Positions 17,143-25,845 of a stretch of DNA of 59,677 nucleotides are shown here, piece by piece (position 1 is the first letter of the stretch; each line of letters starts with the position of its first letter). The position numbers were made by a program, and so were the translations under genes. The DNA is from Methylobacterium persicinum (GTDB lineage Bacteria > Pseudomonadota > Alphaproteobacteria > Rhizobiales > Beijerinckiaceae): assembly GCF_022179525.1 (NCBI RefSeq), contig NZ_BPQX01000059.1:1-59677 (forward strand), in the 5' to 3' direction. Below the pieces are notes generated by a model. That model did no database searches. It was not told the DNA's origin and saw nothing but the letters and a program-made list of their open reading frames with translations.

Positions 17143-18171
17143 TTACACTCCGGCACCCCGGGCCACGGCGCGCTTCACGACGGCCTGGACCTCCGGATTC
17201 GAGAGGAAGAGATCGTGGTTGATGAGGCCTCCGGCATAGTCCGAGGCGTCGGCGACACGCACGCCCAGGGCCTCGAGCTTGGCCCGGTCGGCGGCACCTG
17301 CCCGGGTCCCCCCGGCGATCGCCGCCGACAGTTCGAGGGCGCGGTCGTTGGTGGCCGAGATGACGGTGATCTTCGACACGTCGGGACCGAGTCGGGCGAC
17401 TCCGTTGGAAAACAGGTCGAAGTCGATATCCGGCGCGGCGAGCACGACGGCGCCGATGCGCGCCATGGCCGCCTCCCCCGCTTCGGCGCGGAGCATGCGG
17501 ATGGTCTCAAGCGTCAGCAGCGTCCCCATGGAATGCGCGACGATGAAGATGCGGCCCCCACTCGGCGCCGCCGCGAGGGATCGCAGCAGGTCCTCGAAGG
17601 CATCCCGCGACCACATCGCGCTCTCGCGGTCGTAGGCGTAATCGAGGGTCGCGGCGGCCGAGGGCCACGTGAACAGGCCGGAGACACCTTTGAATCGGAT
17701 GCCGTCCGAAAGGCGCGCAGCGCTCACGGCGGCCGAGTCGAACGATTCGCGGTAGCCGTGGACGTAGATCAGTACGTCCCGTCCGAGGGCGGCCTGGGTG
17801 AAGGCGTCCGCCGCCCCGGGGCCGGACTCGACCTTGGGCACGGCGCCGACGGTCCAGTCTCCTGTGATCACGGAGGAGACCTTCCCGAGCAGAGAGCGGT
17901 CGGGGGGCGAGAGGCGCACCTCGGCGAAGCTCAAGCCCTTGCCCCGATCGGCGGAGAACCAGGGGGAATGCGGCGGGTTTCCCACCGGCTTCCGGGTGGT
18001 GGCCACGAGGAGCACCGGCATGACGTCGAGGGCCGATTGCTTCTCGGGCAAAGACTGACCCGTCCCGAGGTCATCGGTGACGCATCCGCCAAGCGACGGA
18101 GCAAGGCCTGCGGCGGCCGTGAGGGCGCCGGCCCGGAGGAGGAAGCGGCGAGAGGGGAGCCGAGACGACAT
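17143..18171 (-). CDS. Tat-type lipoprotein with DUF900-like alpha/beta hydrolase domain
   Basis: A 342-residue protein starting at the ATG at 18171. The N-terminus has a twin-arginine signal (SRRFLLRAG) and a lipobox ending at Cys30 (SLGGC), so it is probably exported folded and lipidated. The rest is an alpha/beta hydrolase of the DUF900 type: LIYVHGYRESFDSA, FTWPS, and the nucleophile in IVAHSMGT near residue 195. Activity and substrate are unknown. A much longer frame continues upstream, but it lacks family similarity and crosses the divergent promoter region of meaB. Confidence 0.85.
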   Translation of the reverse strand: MSSRLPSRRFLLRAGALTAAAGLAPSLGGCVTDDLGTGQSLPEKQSALDVMPVLLVATTRKPVGNPPHSPWFSADRGKGLSFAEVRLSPPDRSLLGKVSSVITGDWTVGAVPKVESGPGAADAFTQAALGRDVLIYVHGYRESFDSAAVSAARLSDGIRFKGVSGLFTWPSAAATLDYAYDRESAMWSRDAFEDLLRSLAAAPSGGRIFIVAHSMGTLLTLETIRMLRAEAGEAAMARIGAVVLAAPDIDFDLFSNGVARLGPDVSKITVISATNDRALELSAAIAGGTRAGAADRAKLEALGVRVADASDYAGGLINHDLFLSNPEVQAVVKRAVARGAGV

Positions 18172-18495
18172 GATCCGAGATGTGCACGAGCGGCCGCGCC
18201 GCCCTTGAAGCGCGACCGTAGCTCCACGATCGTGACCAAGGCGGGGCACGCGGCATGATTGACGCGCGTCCCGTCGCTCCGGCGCGGCGCAAAACTGGCA
18301 CAAGATGAGGCAAATCCAACGTGACTTCAGTCGCTTGCGCCGATCTTCGTGCGAACGTCGAATTGTTAAGCTTACCGGCGGGTCGCCGGAATGGAGGGGA
18401 TTTGCCGTAACCCCGCGGCAGCTGTCCGCCGGCTTTCGCCGCGGAGGCCGGAAAGTGCCTCTCGACGCTGGGCTTTTCCCCGGCCATGAAGGGGC
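18172..18495. other. Divergent intergenic region before meaB
   Basis: These 324 bases separate two divergent starts. A less GC-rich patch near 18340-18375 is the likeliest promoter area, but no -10/-35 pair stands out. I looked for a cobalamin riboswitch, since MeaB serves a B12 enzyme, and saw no B12-box. A 73-codon plus-strand frame at 18305-18526 runs into meaB in another frame and does not look like a gene. Confidence 0.4.
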
Positions 18496-19482
18496 ATGGC
18501 ACCTGCGATCGACATCGAAGCCCTGAGGGAACGGCTGCTCGCCGGCGACCGGGCGGCCCTGGCCCGTTCGATTACCTTGGTGGAATCGAAACGCGCCGAT
18601 CACCGGGCGGCGGCAGCGGCGCTGATCGACGCCTTGCTCCCGCAGACGGGGCGCGCCATCCGGGTGGGCATCACAGGCGTGCCGGGGGTGGGGAAGTCGA
18701 CCACCATCGACGCCTTGGGCTCGAATCTCACCGCATCGGGCCATCGGGTTGCGGTGCTGGCCGTCGATCCCTCCTCGTCGCGCACGGGCGGGTCCATCCT
18801 CGGCGACAAGACGCGAATGGCCCGGTTGGCGCACGATCCGAACGCCTTCATCCGGCCGTCGCCATCGTCCGGGACCCTCGGCGGTGTGGCCGCCAAGACC
18901 CGGGAGACGATGCTGCTATGCGAGGCCGCCGGCTTCGACGTCATCCTCGTGGAGACGGTCGGCGTCGGGCAATCGGAGACGGCTGTGGCCGATCTCACGG
19001 ATTTCTTTCTCGTTCTGATGCTCCCCGGCGCGGGCGACGAGTTGCAGGGCATCAAGAAGGGTATTCTGGAACTCGCCGACATGATCGCCGTCAACAAGGC
19101 GGATGAAGGCGAGGCCGAAAGGCGGGCAAACGCGGCGGCTTCGGAATACCGCGCCGCGCTCCACATCCTCACCCCCGCCTCGGCGACGTGGACGCCGCCG
19201 GTGGTGACGATCTCCGGCTTCCACAATCTCCGCCTCGACGCCCTGTGGGCGAAGATTGTGGACCACCGGGAGAAGCTCACCGCCACCGGCGAGATCGCTG
19301 CGAAGCGGCGGGGTCAGGATGTGAAGTGGATGTGGGCCCTGGTGCACGAACGCCTGCACCAGCGCCTCGTCGGCACGGCCGAGGTGCGTCACAGGACGGC
19401 CGAAGCCGAAGCCGGCGTGTCCCGCGGGGAGGTCTCGCCCGCGGCTGGGGCAGCGGCCATCGCTGAGATGATCGGTCTCTGA
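18496..19482 (+). CDS. meaB: MeaB, GTPase chaperone of methylmalonyl-CoA mutase
   Basis: A 328-residue G3E-family P-loop GTPase. Walker A is GVPGVGKST near residues 59-67, VDPSSSRTGGSILGDKTRM forms the Mg and switch region, ETVGVGQSE carries the Walker B/switch II, and NKAD gives base specificity. MeaB protects and reloads the B12-dependent methylmalonyl-CoA mutase. It stands alone here: no mutase subunit is in the window, but pccB of the same pathway lies 34 kb away. The start has a GAAGGGG ribosome-binding site immediately upstream. Confidence 0.95.
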   Translation: MAPAIDIEALRERLLAGDRAALARSITLVESKRADHRAAAAALIDALLPQTGRAIRVGITGVPGVGKSTTIDALGSNLTASGHRVAVLAVDPSSSRTGGSILGDKTRMARLAHDPNAFIRPSPSSGTLGGVAAKTRETMLLCEAAGFDVILVETVGVGQSETAVADLTDFFLVLMLPGAGDELQGIKKGILELADMIAVNKADEGEAERRANAAASEYRAALHILTPASATWTPPVVTISGFHNLRLDALWAKIVDHREKLTATGEIAAKRRGQDVKWMWALVHERLHQRLVGTAEVRHRTAEAEAGVSRGEVSPAAGAAAIAEMIGL

Positions 19483-19797
19483 CGGTTCGCGCCCGCGCTT
19501 AACGGCCGTTCGTGGTTGGGACCGATCTGATCGCGTGGCCAGACCTCGCCGCGTCTCTTGTCGTGAGGCGCTGTTGCGGTACGCTCGAAAGGTTTCGGGT
19601 TGAACTGGATCGCACGCTTCACCGTCTTTGCGAGCGAAGCGAAGCAATCCAGGGATCCGCCACATCCGGTTAGGTTCCGCTGCCCTGGATTGCTTCGCTT
19701 CGCTCGCAAAGACGGTGACGCGGCTCAAATCAACCCTACACCGCACTAGCCGTCACACCTTCAGTATGTGGCCGAGGCTGGGGGAGCGGACAGCGTT
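19483..19797. other. Convergent intergenic region holding a palindromic repeat
   Basis: These 315 bases lie between the 3' ends of meaB (plus) and a small membrane-protein gene (minus). Apart from the repeat at 19621-19716 I see no gene, and no terminator with a T-run. Confidence 0.5.
19621..19716. repeat. Intergenic palindromic repeat, copy B (perfect arms)
   Basis: Two 34-base arms, 19621-19654 and 19683-19716, are exact reverse complements around a 28-base loop. The core GCGAGCGAAGCGAAGCAATC recurs in the other copies. Its position between convergent genes would let it act as a bidirectional terminator or mRNA 3' stabiliser. Confidence 0.95.
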
Positions 19798-20052
19798 CTA
19801 CCGCAACGGCTTCGCGAGGTTCACGGCCAGGGCCGAGACCAAGGTAAGGGCGTAGCCGTCGTTCCGGGTGTCAGCGATTCGCTCGGCCTCACCACCGCTG
19901 TTGGCGGCGACCGACATCATCAACATCAGGCCGGTGATCGTCGCACCCAGGCCGGCGCTGAGGGCAAGATAGGCCCTGACAGCCGCACGAGGGACGATAG
20001 TCTCCACGGCGCAGTCGCCGAGGGTCAGCGGGGGAGTGCTACGGTCGCTCAT
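19798..20052 (-). CDS. Small predicted membrane protein, unknown
   Basis: An 84-residue frame with one clear membrane segment (AYLALSAGLGATITGLMLMM, about residues 28-47). A second weakly hydrophobic stretch lies near the C-terminus (YALTLVSALAVNLAKPL). There is no convincing ribosome-binding site before the ATG at 20052. The amphipathic pattern and membrane helix make it plausible, but I do not recognise it. Confidence 0.45.
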   Translation of the reverse strand: MSDRSTPPLTLGDCAVETIVPRAAVRAYLALSAGLGATITGLMLMMSVAANSGGEAERIADTRNDGYALTLVSALAVNLAKPLR

Positions 20053-20213
20053 GAGGCCGAATCCACCCGCGACGACACCGGCCGGACGATCCGGCGAAGC
20101 TCCTGCGGAGGCGATGGGTCGCTAACACGTAACGTGCCGGAACAGCAAAGGTTCAGTACCTTCTACGAGAAGTTGTCCGCGCTATTCATCGACACCGACG
20201 CGCGGACCGTTTC

Positions 20214-20267
20214 CCCGTCCTGGCCGGACGGGCGGGCCCCTTCTCCGTCGCGGAAATGGGACCCGCC
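20214..20267. terminator. Two adjacent hairpins after ppdK
   Basis: A 7-bp stem (arms 20214-20220 and 20226-20232) abuts a 10-bp stem (20231-20240 with 20258-20267), which has one G-U pair when read on the minus strand. They lie 25-78 bases beyond the ppdK stop. No minus-strand T-run follows. On the plus strand TTTT comes after 20267, though no plus gene lies close. Probably part of the ppdK 3' end. Confidence 0.35.
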
Positions 20268-20291
20268 TTTTCCGAGGGTCGGTACCGGGCG

Positions 20292-23012
20292 TCAGCCCTC
20301 GCTGGCCTGGGCCTGCCCGAGGGCCGCCTGCGCTGCTGCGAGGCGGGCGATCGGCACCCGATAGGGGGAGCAGGACACGTAATCGAGCCCAACCTGTTGG
20401 CAGAAGGCGATGGAGGCCGGATCGCCGCCGTGCTCGCCGCAGATCCCGAGCTTAATGTCCTTCCGGGTCGCCCGGCCGCGCTCGCAGCCGATGCGGACCA
20501 ACTCGCCCACGCCTTCCTGGTCGATGGTGATGAACGGATCGGCGGCCAGGATGCCCTTCTGGGTGTAGGGCCCGAGGAAGGTCGCCGCGTCGTCGCGGGA
20601 GATGCCCAGCGCCGTCTGCGTCAGGTCGTTGGTGCCGAAGGAGAAGAACTCCGCCGTCTCGGCGATCTGGCCCGCCATGAGCGCGGCGCGGGGCAGCTCG
20701 ATCATCGTGCCGACCTGATAGTCGAGCTTGGCACCCTTCTCCTCCTCGACGGCCTTCGCCGTGGCGTCGATCCGGCCCTTCACGAGATCGAACTCGGCGC
20801 GGGTGAAGACCAGCGGCACCATCACCTCCGGCGTCACCGGGCTGCCGGTCTCCTCGGCGGCCTGGATGGCGGCCTCGAAGATGGCCCGGGCCTGCATCTC
20901 CGCGATCTCCGGGAAGGCGATAGCGAGGCGGCAGCCACGGAAGCCGAGCATCGGGTTGTGCTCGGAGAGTTCGCGCATCCGCTGGCGGATCTTGTCCTCG
21001 GTCACGCCCGTGGCTTTCACCACCTCGCCGACTTCCTGATCGGTGTGTGGCAGGAACTCGTGCAAGGGCGGGTCGAGCAGGCGGATCGTCACCGGCAGGC
21101 CGGACATGATCTTGAACAGTTCGAGGAAGTCCTGCCGCTGGTAGGGCAGGATCTTGGCGAGCGCCGCCTTCCGGCCCTCGGCATCGTCGGCCAGAATCAT
21201 TTCGCGCACGGCGATGATGCGGTCACCGTCGAAGAACATATGCTCGGTGCGGCACAGGCCGATTCCCTCGGCACCGAAGTTCCGGGCGGTGCGGGCGTCG
21301 GTGGGGGTGTCGGCGTTGGTGCGCACCTTCATGGTGCGGATGCCGTCGGCCCATTCCATCAGGGTCGCGAAGTCGCCGGAGAGTTCCGGCTCCAGCATTG
21401 CCACCTCTCCGAGGATCACTTGGCCGGTCGACCCGTCGATGGTGATCTTGTCGCCTGCCTTCAGGACCTTGCCGCCGACGGTCATCGTCTGCGCCTTGTA
21501 GTCGATGCGGATGGTGCCGACGCCGGAGACGCAGGGCTTGCCCATACCGCGGGCGACGACCGCCGCGTGGCTGGTCATGCCGCCGCGGGTGGTGAGGATG
21601 CCCTCGGCGGCGTGCATGCCGTGGATGTCCTCGGGCGAGGTTTCGACACGGACGAGGATGCACTTCCTCTCGGCCTTGCGATGGGCCTCGGCATCCTCCG
21701 AGTTGAACACGATCTCGCCCGTGGCGGCGCCCGGCGAGGCCGGCAGGCCGTTGGCGATGACCTTGCGCTCGGCCTTCGGGTCGATGGTCGGGTGCAGCAA
21801 CTGGTCAAGGGCGGAGGGCTCCACCCGGCCGATGGCCTCATTGCGGGTGATCAGCCCCTCGGCCGCCAGATCCACGGCGATGCGCAGGGCCGCCTTGGCC
21901 GTACGCTTGCCGTTGCGGGTCTGGAGCATCCAGAGCTTCCCCTTCTCGATGGTGAACTCCATGTCCTGCATGTCACGGTAGTGGCTTTCCAGGATCCCGT
22001 AGATCCGGGTCAGCTCGCCGAAACAGTCCGGCATGGCGCTCTCGAGGGAGGGCTTGTCGCTCTTGGCCTCGGTCCTTGCCTTCTCCGTGATGTTCTGCGG
22101 GGTGCGGATACCCGCCACCACGTCCTCGCCCTGGGCGTTGATCAGGAACTCGCCGTAGAGCGCCCTTTCGCCGGTGGACGGGTTGCGGGTGAAGGCGACG
22201 CCGGTCGCCGACGTGTCGCCCATGTTGCCGAACACCATCGCCTGCACGTTGACGGCGGTGCCCCAGCTTTCGGGAATGCTATTCAGTTCGCGGTACTTCT
22301 TGGCCCGGGGAATCATCCACGAGTTGAAGACGGCGCCGATGGCGCCCCAGAGCTGATCGTCGGCGCCCTGCGGGAAGTCCGAGCCGTGCTCGTCGCGGAC
22401 GATCTTCTTGTAGGTCTGGATCAGGGTCTTCCAGTCCTCGGCGCCGAGTTCGGTGTCGAGGTCGTAGCCCTTCGTCTCCTTGTACTGCTCCAGGGCCTCC
22501 TCGAAGGCGTGGTGCTCCACGTTCAGCACCACGTTCGAGTACATGGTGATGAAGCGGCGGTAGGAATCGTAGGCGAAGCGCTCGTCCCCGGCTTCCCGGG
22601 CCAGGGCCGAGACGGTCTCGTCGTTGAGGCCGAGGTTGAGCACCGTATCCATCATGCCGGGCATCGAGGCGCGGGCGCCCGAGCGGACCGACACGAGGAG
22701 CGGCGCCTTCGCATCCCCGAAGGAGCGGCCGGTGAGCTTGCCGACCTGCGCGAGGGCGGCGGCGACCTGGTCCTTCAGCTCCGGCGGGTACTGCTTCCCG
22801 TGATCGTAGTAATAGGTGCACACCTCGGTGGTGATGGTGAAGCCGGGGGGCACCGGCAGCCCGAGGTTGGACATCTCGGCAAGGTTCGCGCCCTTGCCGC
22901 CGAGCAGATCGCGCATCTGCGATTTGCCCTCTGCCTTCCCGTCACCGAAGGCGTAGACCCACTTCGCGTCACCAGCCATCTCGATCCCGCTCATCGCCTG
23001 CCGCTGGGCCAT
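20292..23012 (-). CDS. ppdK: Pyruvate, phosphate dikinase
   Basis: A 906-residue protein of standard family length. The N-terminal ATP-grasp domain starts GGKGANLAEMSNLGLPVPPGF, the swivelling phosphohistidine domain has GGMTSHAAVVARGMGKPCVSG near residue 465, and the C-terminal PEP/pyruvate TIM barrel includes GLCRTEHMF and SFGTNDLTQTALG. It interconverts pyruvate and PEP. I chose ATG 23012 because GGAAGG lies about seven bases upstream; 22994, 22979 and an upstream 23075 are alternatives. In C1-assimilating alphaproteobacteria PpdK supplies PEP, which fits the inferred lifestyle. Confidence 0.95.
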   Translation of the reverse strand: MAQRQAMSGIEMAGDAKWVYAFGDGKAEGKSQMRDLLGGKGANLAEMSNLGLPVPPGFTITTEVCTYYYDHGKQYPPELKDQVAAALAQVGKLTGRSFGDAKAPLLVSVRSGARASMPGMMDTVLNLGLNDETVSALAREAGDERFAYDSYRRFITMYSNVVLNVEHHAFEEALEQYKETKGYDLDTELGAEDWKTLIQTYKKIVRDEHGSDFPQGADDQLWGAIGAVFNSWMIPRAKKYRELNSIPESWGTAVNVQAMVFGNMGDTSATGVAFTRNPSTGERALYGEFLINAQGEDVVAGIRTPQNITEKARTEAKSDKPSLESAMPDCFGELTRIYGILESHYRDMQDMEFTIEKGKLWMLQTRNGKRTAKAALRIAVDLAAEGLITRNEAIGRVEPSALDQLLHPTIDPKAERKVIANGLPASPGAATGEIVFNSEDAEAHRKAERKCILVRVETSPEDIHGMHAAEGILTTRGGMTSHAAVVARGMGKPCVSGVGTIRIDYKAQTMTVGGKVLKAGDKITIDGSTGQVILGEVAMLEPELSGDFATLMEWADGIRTMKVRTNADTPTDARTARNFGAEGIGLCRTEHMFFDGDRIIAVREMILADDAEGRKAALAKILPYQRQDFLELFKIMSGLPVTIRLLDPPLHEFLPHTDQEVGEVVKATGVTEDKIRQRMRELSEHNPMLGFRGCRLAIAFPEIAEMQARAIFEAAIQAAEETGSPVTPEVMVPLVFTRAEFDLVKGRIDATAKAVEEEKGAKLDYQVGTMIELPRAALMAGQIAETAEFFSFGTNDLTQTALGISRDDAATFLGPYTQKGILAADPFITIDQEGVGELVRIGCERGRATRKDIKLGICGEHGGDPASIAFCQQVGLDYVSCSPYRVPIARLAAAQAALGQAQASEG

Positions 23013-23231
23013 CGGAGCCCTTCCCGGCGGGGTGGACCATCTTGTACCGCAACGCAAGATGAACGACCCAGGCAATCAGCCGCGTTTCCGCCACAAAGTC
23101 CCCCGTCTGACAGCATAGGCCACCACGGGCGGAATTCGGCCCGGCATTCGCGGCTGCGACAGGCGTCGAATCCGCATTCCGACTGATGGGCTATCCCAAA
23201 GAAACTGATCGCGCCCGTGCTAGCCCGCGGG

Positions 23232-23384
23232 TCATGACAATCCGCGGAAAAGGCCGAGGCCGATGACGCCGACGGCAATCAGATAGATCGCGACGATGTA
23301 ATTCAGCAGCCGCGGCATCACGAGGATCAGGATGCCGGCAATGATCGCGATGATCGGCTGCAGGTGCGAGACAGTGATCGTCAT
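23232..23384 (-). CDS. DUF3096-type small membrane protein
   Basis: A 50-residue hydrophobic protein: MTITVSHLQPIIAIIAGILI, then a second helix around YIVAIYLIAVGVIGLG. It matches the pattern of the DUF3096 family (two short membrane helices, no known function). The start is the ATG at 23384, preceded by GGGGAC. A longer in-frame extension reads through repeat copy C and is not credible. It lies between pufC and ppdK, all on the minus strand. Confidence 0.75.
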   Translation of the reverse strand: MTITVSHLQPIIAIIAGILILVMPRLLNYIVAIYLIAVGVIGLGLFRGLS

Positions 23385-23463
23385 GGTGCGTCCCCGGTCA
23401 AGCTTGGCCGTGACCGTATGACGCCCGTGGGGAGGGAATGGTTCCGCCACCGGACAGCACCTC

Positions 23464-23548
23464 GTCATTGCGAGCGAAGCGAAGCAATTCAGGGAAGCGG
23501 GCCGTTTCCGACCGTGGCGCACCCCTGAATTGCTTCGCTCGCAAAGAC
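23464..23548. repeat. Intergenic palindromic repeat, copy C
   Basis: The left arm (23464-23494) and right arm (23523-23548) are inverted copies of the family motif with CAATTCAGGG in place of CAATCCAGGG on both sides, a compensatory change. The right arm is five bases shorter, having lost one TTCGC unit. It lies just after pufC and could stabilise the 3' end of the photosynthesis transcript. Confidence 0.9.
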
Positions 23549-23594
23549 AACGGAGCGTCGTACCCTTCCCGGAGGGAGGAGCACGACCTTCACG

Positions 23595-24707
23595 CTACAT
23601 CGGAGGCTTCGGGGTCGGCGTAGTGGTCCCCGGGATGGGGTCCTTGGCTTCGCCCACCGGCAGGCTCACCTGCGTCGTCGGGTGGGCGAGCTCCGGATAG
23701 GGCTCGATCACCTTGGCGCCGTTCAGCGGCTTGTTGGCGCCGTTGTGGCAGGTGGCGCAGCTAATCTTGGCCACGTCCCCCGTCGGGCCGAGCCGGGCCG
23801 CCGGGAAGGTCGTGGTCAGGGGCCGCATGTAATCCGCGTTCAGTTCCCGGACCATCTTCACACCGTACCATGCATGCACCCGGTTCGGGGTGCTGGTCTC
23901 CCATTGGGCCACCGAGCGGGTGTTGTGGCAGAAGGTGCAGTTCACCCCCAGCGCCTGGGACATGGTGATCATGATCGCGAAGGTCCGCTCCGCATCCTGG
24001 ATCGGTTTGCTCTTCGATTCGGGCAAGGCTGTCGTGGCGTTGACCCGGACGAAGGAGTCGGGAAGGTCCTTCTTCGCGTAGTACTCGTCGAAGACGCCGT
24101 AGGGCAGCGAGGTCAGGCCCACATTGGCCGAAGCGCGGTTCTGGCCGTTGTTGCGCGGGATGAACTTGCTGCTGGCCCCCGGGGGCGGCGTGTCGAACCA
24201 GATATTGGCCGGAACGGGGTTGCCCCGGTGGCAGGTGTAGCAGGTTACGCCCGCCTCGTGGACGTGGTTCTCCTTCCACGTCGAGTTGACGTACTGGGTC
24301 ATCTGCAGCATCCGCCGGGCAACGCGCTTCTGATAGAGCTCGTCGGAGGCCATGTTCTCGGTGCTGTGGCAGTAGGTGCAGCCCTGCTGCGGCGCGACCC
24401 ACTCGGTGATCGACACCATCACCCGGTTGAATTGCTCCGCCGAGAGATCGCCGAGTACCTGCACGTTCTCGTAGACGGCGGACGCCTTGTCGCCGGACGC
24501 GTCGGCGGGGTCGGCCGGCGGGGGCGCCCGGTTGGCCTCGGCGAGTTCCTCGTTGCCGGCCCTGGTCCGGATGAGGTCCATGCCGGTGCCGCGGAAGCCG
24601 GTCTGCTTGTTGGCCATCGGGGGGTGGGTCCAGCCCGCCCCGCCGAACATCGCGATGGTGAGGAAGAGGGCCAGGGCGGCCCCGGCGACGGAGAGAACGG
24701 TCTTCAT
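23595..24707 (-). CDS. pufC: PufC, tetraheme cytochrome subunit of the photosynthetic reaction centre
   Basis: A 370-residue protein with an N-terminal membrane anchor (about residues 3-25, no lipobox Cys). Four CxxCH heme-c sites occur at about residues 110 (CTYCH), 156 (CYTCH), 257 (CTFCH) and 317 (CATCH). Two further Met-rich helices (RRMLQMTQYVN, AIMITMSQALGVN) give axial ligands. Located on the periplasmic face, it re-reduces the special pair. It is the last gene of the puf group, ten bases after pufM. Confidence 0.97.
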   Translation of the reverse strand: MKTVLSVAGAALALFLTIAMFGGAGWTHPPMANKQTGFRGTGMDLIRTRAGNEELAEANRAPPPADPADASGDKASAVYENVQVLGDLSAEQFNRVMVSITEWVAPQQGCTYCHSTENMASDELYQKRVARRMLQMTQYVNSTWKENHVHEAGVTCYTCHRGNPVPANIWFDTPPPGASSKFIPRNNGQNRASANVGLTSLPYGVFDEYYAKKDLPDSFVRVNATTALPESKSKPIQDAERTFAIMITMSQALGVNCTFCHNTRSVAQWETSTPNRVHAWYGVKMVRELNADYMRPLTTTFPAARLGPTGDVAKISCATCHNGANKPLNGAKVIEPYPELAHPTTQVSLPVGEAKDPIPGTTTPTPKPPM

Positions 24708-24717
24708 GGCGCCCTCC

Positions 24718-25698
24718 TCACGGCCTGACGACGGGGCTGAGATGGGCCGGATCGACGATCGGCCCGTAGACTTGCGGGTAGGACGGCGCGACGCCGTGCT
24801 TGACCGCCCAGAGGTACCAGTTGTCCACGACGGTCCCGGTCAGCAGAATGCCGATACCTCCCGTGAGCGTCGTGAGCACCGCGAACCACCACGCCCAGCG
24901 GTGGATCGATTCCATCGTGGCATTGAAGCCCATGGTCCAGCGCCAGAACAGGGCAGCGCGCTCGGTGGCCGTGCCCCGGTCCACGATCTGGTCGATCTCG
25001 CGATCCGCCCCGTAGCGGGAACAGGCGAGGATCGTCCCGCCATGCATCGCGAACAGCAGCACCGACCCATAGAGGAAGGTGATCGAGAGCATGTGGAACG
25101 GGTTGTAGAACAGGTTGCCGTAGCGCAGCGAGAAGGCCGCCGTCCAATCGAGGTGCGGGAACAGGCCGAAGGGCACCGCCTCCGACCACGAGCCCATCAT
25201 GATCGGCCGGATGAAGCCAAGCACGAGGTAGAGCCAGATGGCGCTGGCGAAGGCCCACGGCACGTGGGCGCCGATCTTGAGCGCCCGCGCGCGCCGGTAG
25301 AGATGGATCCACCACAGCAGGATCGACGTGGTGAGGAAGAAGCCGGCGATGAGCCACCACCCGCCCTCGTTCAAGGGCGGCAGGATCCGCAGGCCGTATT
25401 TCGGCAGCGGCGGCTCCAGGGCAAGCCAGGGCAGCTGGCGCACGAACTGCACCGGGTCCCAGTTCACCGAGGCCCACATGTTGAGCCCGATGATCTCGAA
25501 GGCGATGAGCCCGCAAACCATCGACAGGGCGGCGATGTAGCCGATGTAGATCGGCCCAACCTGGCTGTTGCCGATAAGACCGAACAAGTAACTGTTGAAC
25601 GGCTTGCCCACGCGGTCGTTGACGGCGACGGGCACCCCCATCTCCGGCTCCAGGGGCCGGACCTGAACCTGCGTGAAGAAATTCTGGTAATACGCCAT
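24718..25698 (-). CDS. pufM: PufM, reaction-centre M subunit
   Basis: A 326-residue integral membrane protein with five helices. The bacteriochlorophyll and iron ligands typical of M are visible: AHVPWAF, PHLDWT, NPFHMLS, the AMHGGTIL His, the iron-ligand Glu in [15 protein letters not shown], and ESIHRWAWW. With PufL it binds the special pair, quinones and non-heme iron. It follows pufL after an unusually long 147-base gap. Confidence 0.98.
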   Translation of the reverse strand: MAYYQNFFTQVQVRPLEPEMGVPVAVNDRVGKPFNSYLFGLIGNSQVGPIYIGYIAALSMVCGLIAFEIIGLNMWASVNWDPVQFVRQLPWLALEPPLPKYGLRILPPLNEGGWWLIAGFFLTTSILLWWIHLYRRARALKIGAHVPWAFASAIWLYLVLGFIRPIMMGSWSEAVPFGLFPHLDWTAAFSLRYGNLFYNPFHMLSITFLYGSVLLFAMHGGTILACSRYGADREIDQIVDRGTATERAALFWRWTMGFNATMESIHRWAWWFAVLTTLTGGIGILLTGTVVDNWYLWAVKHGVAPSYPQVYGPIVDPAHLSPVVRP

Positions 25699-25746
25699 CG
25701 TCCGATCCCCCCGAAGCCGGCCGGTCGATCCGACCCGGCTCGCAGC

Positions 25747-25770
25747 GTCCGCGACATGCCCCGCGCGGAC
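25747..25770 (-). other. Hairpin in the pufL-pufM gap
   Basis: Arms 25747-25753 and 25764-25770 form a perfect 7-bp GC-rich stem around a ten-base loop. It sits mid-way in the 147-base spacer between pufL and pufM. It has no T-run and could influence processing or relative expression of the two subunits. Confidence 0.4.
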
Positions 25771-25845
25771 TGCGGGATTTCAGGGCACTTTCCGCCGAAG
25801 AGGATGCCGGTTCGGCGCTGGAAAATGCCGGCTGTGCAATGATCC

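Noticed and set aside
18172-18495. Cobalamin riboswitch before meaB
   Set aside because: No B12-box or matching stem pattern was seen; MeaB assists a B12 enzyme but need not be B12 regulated.
20256-23186. 976-codon plus-strand open frame opposite ppdK
   Set aside because: It is the antisense shadow of a certain gene; long antisense frames are expected in GC-rich DNA, and its sequence shows no domain.
23385-23522. N-terminal extension of the DUF3096 gene
   Set aside because: It reads through repeat copy C; the ATG at 23384 begins the conserved part.
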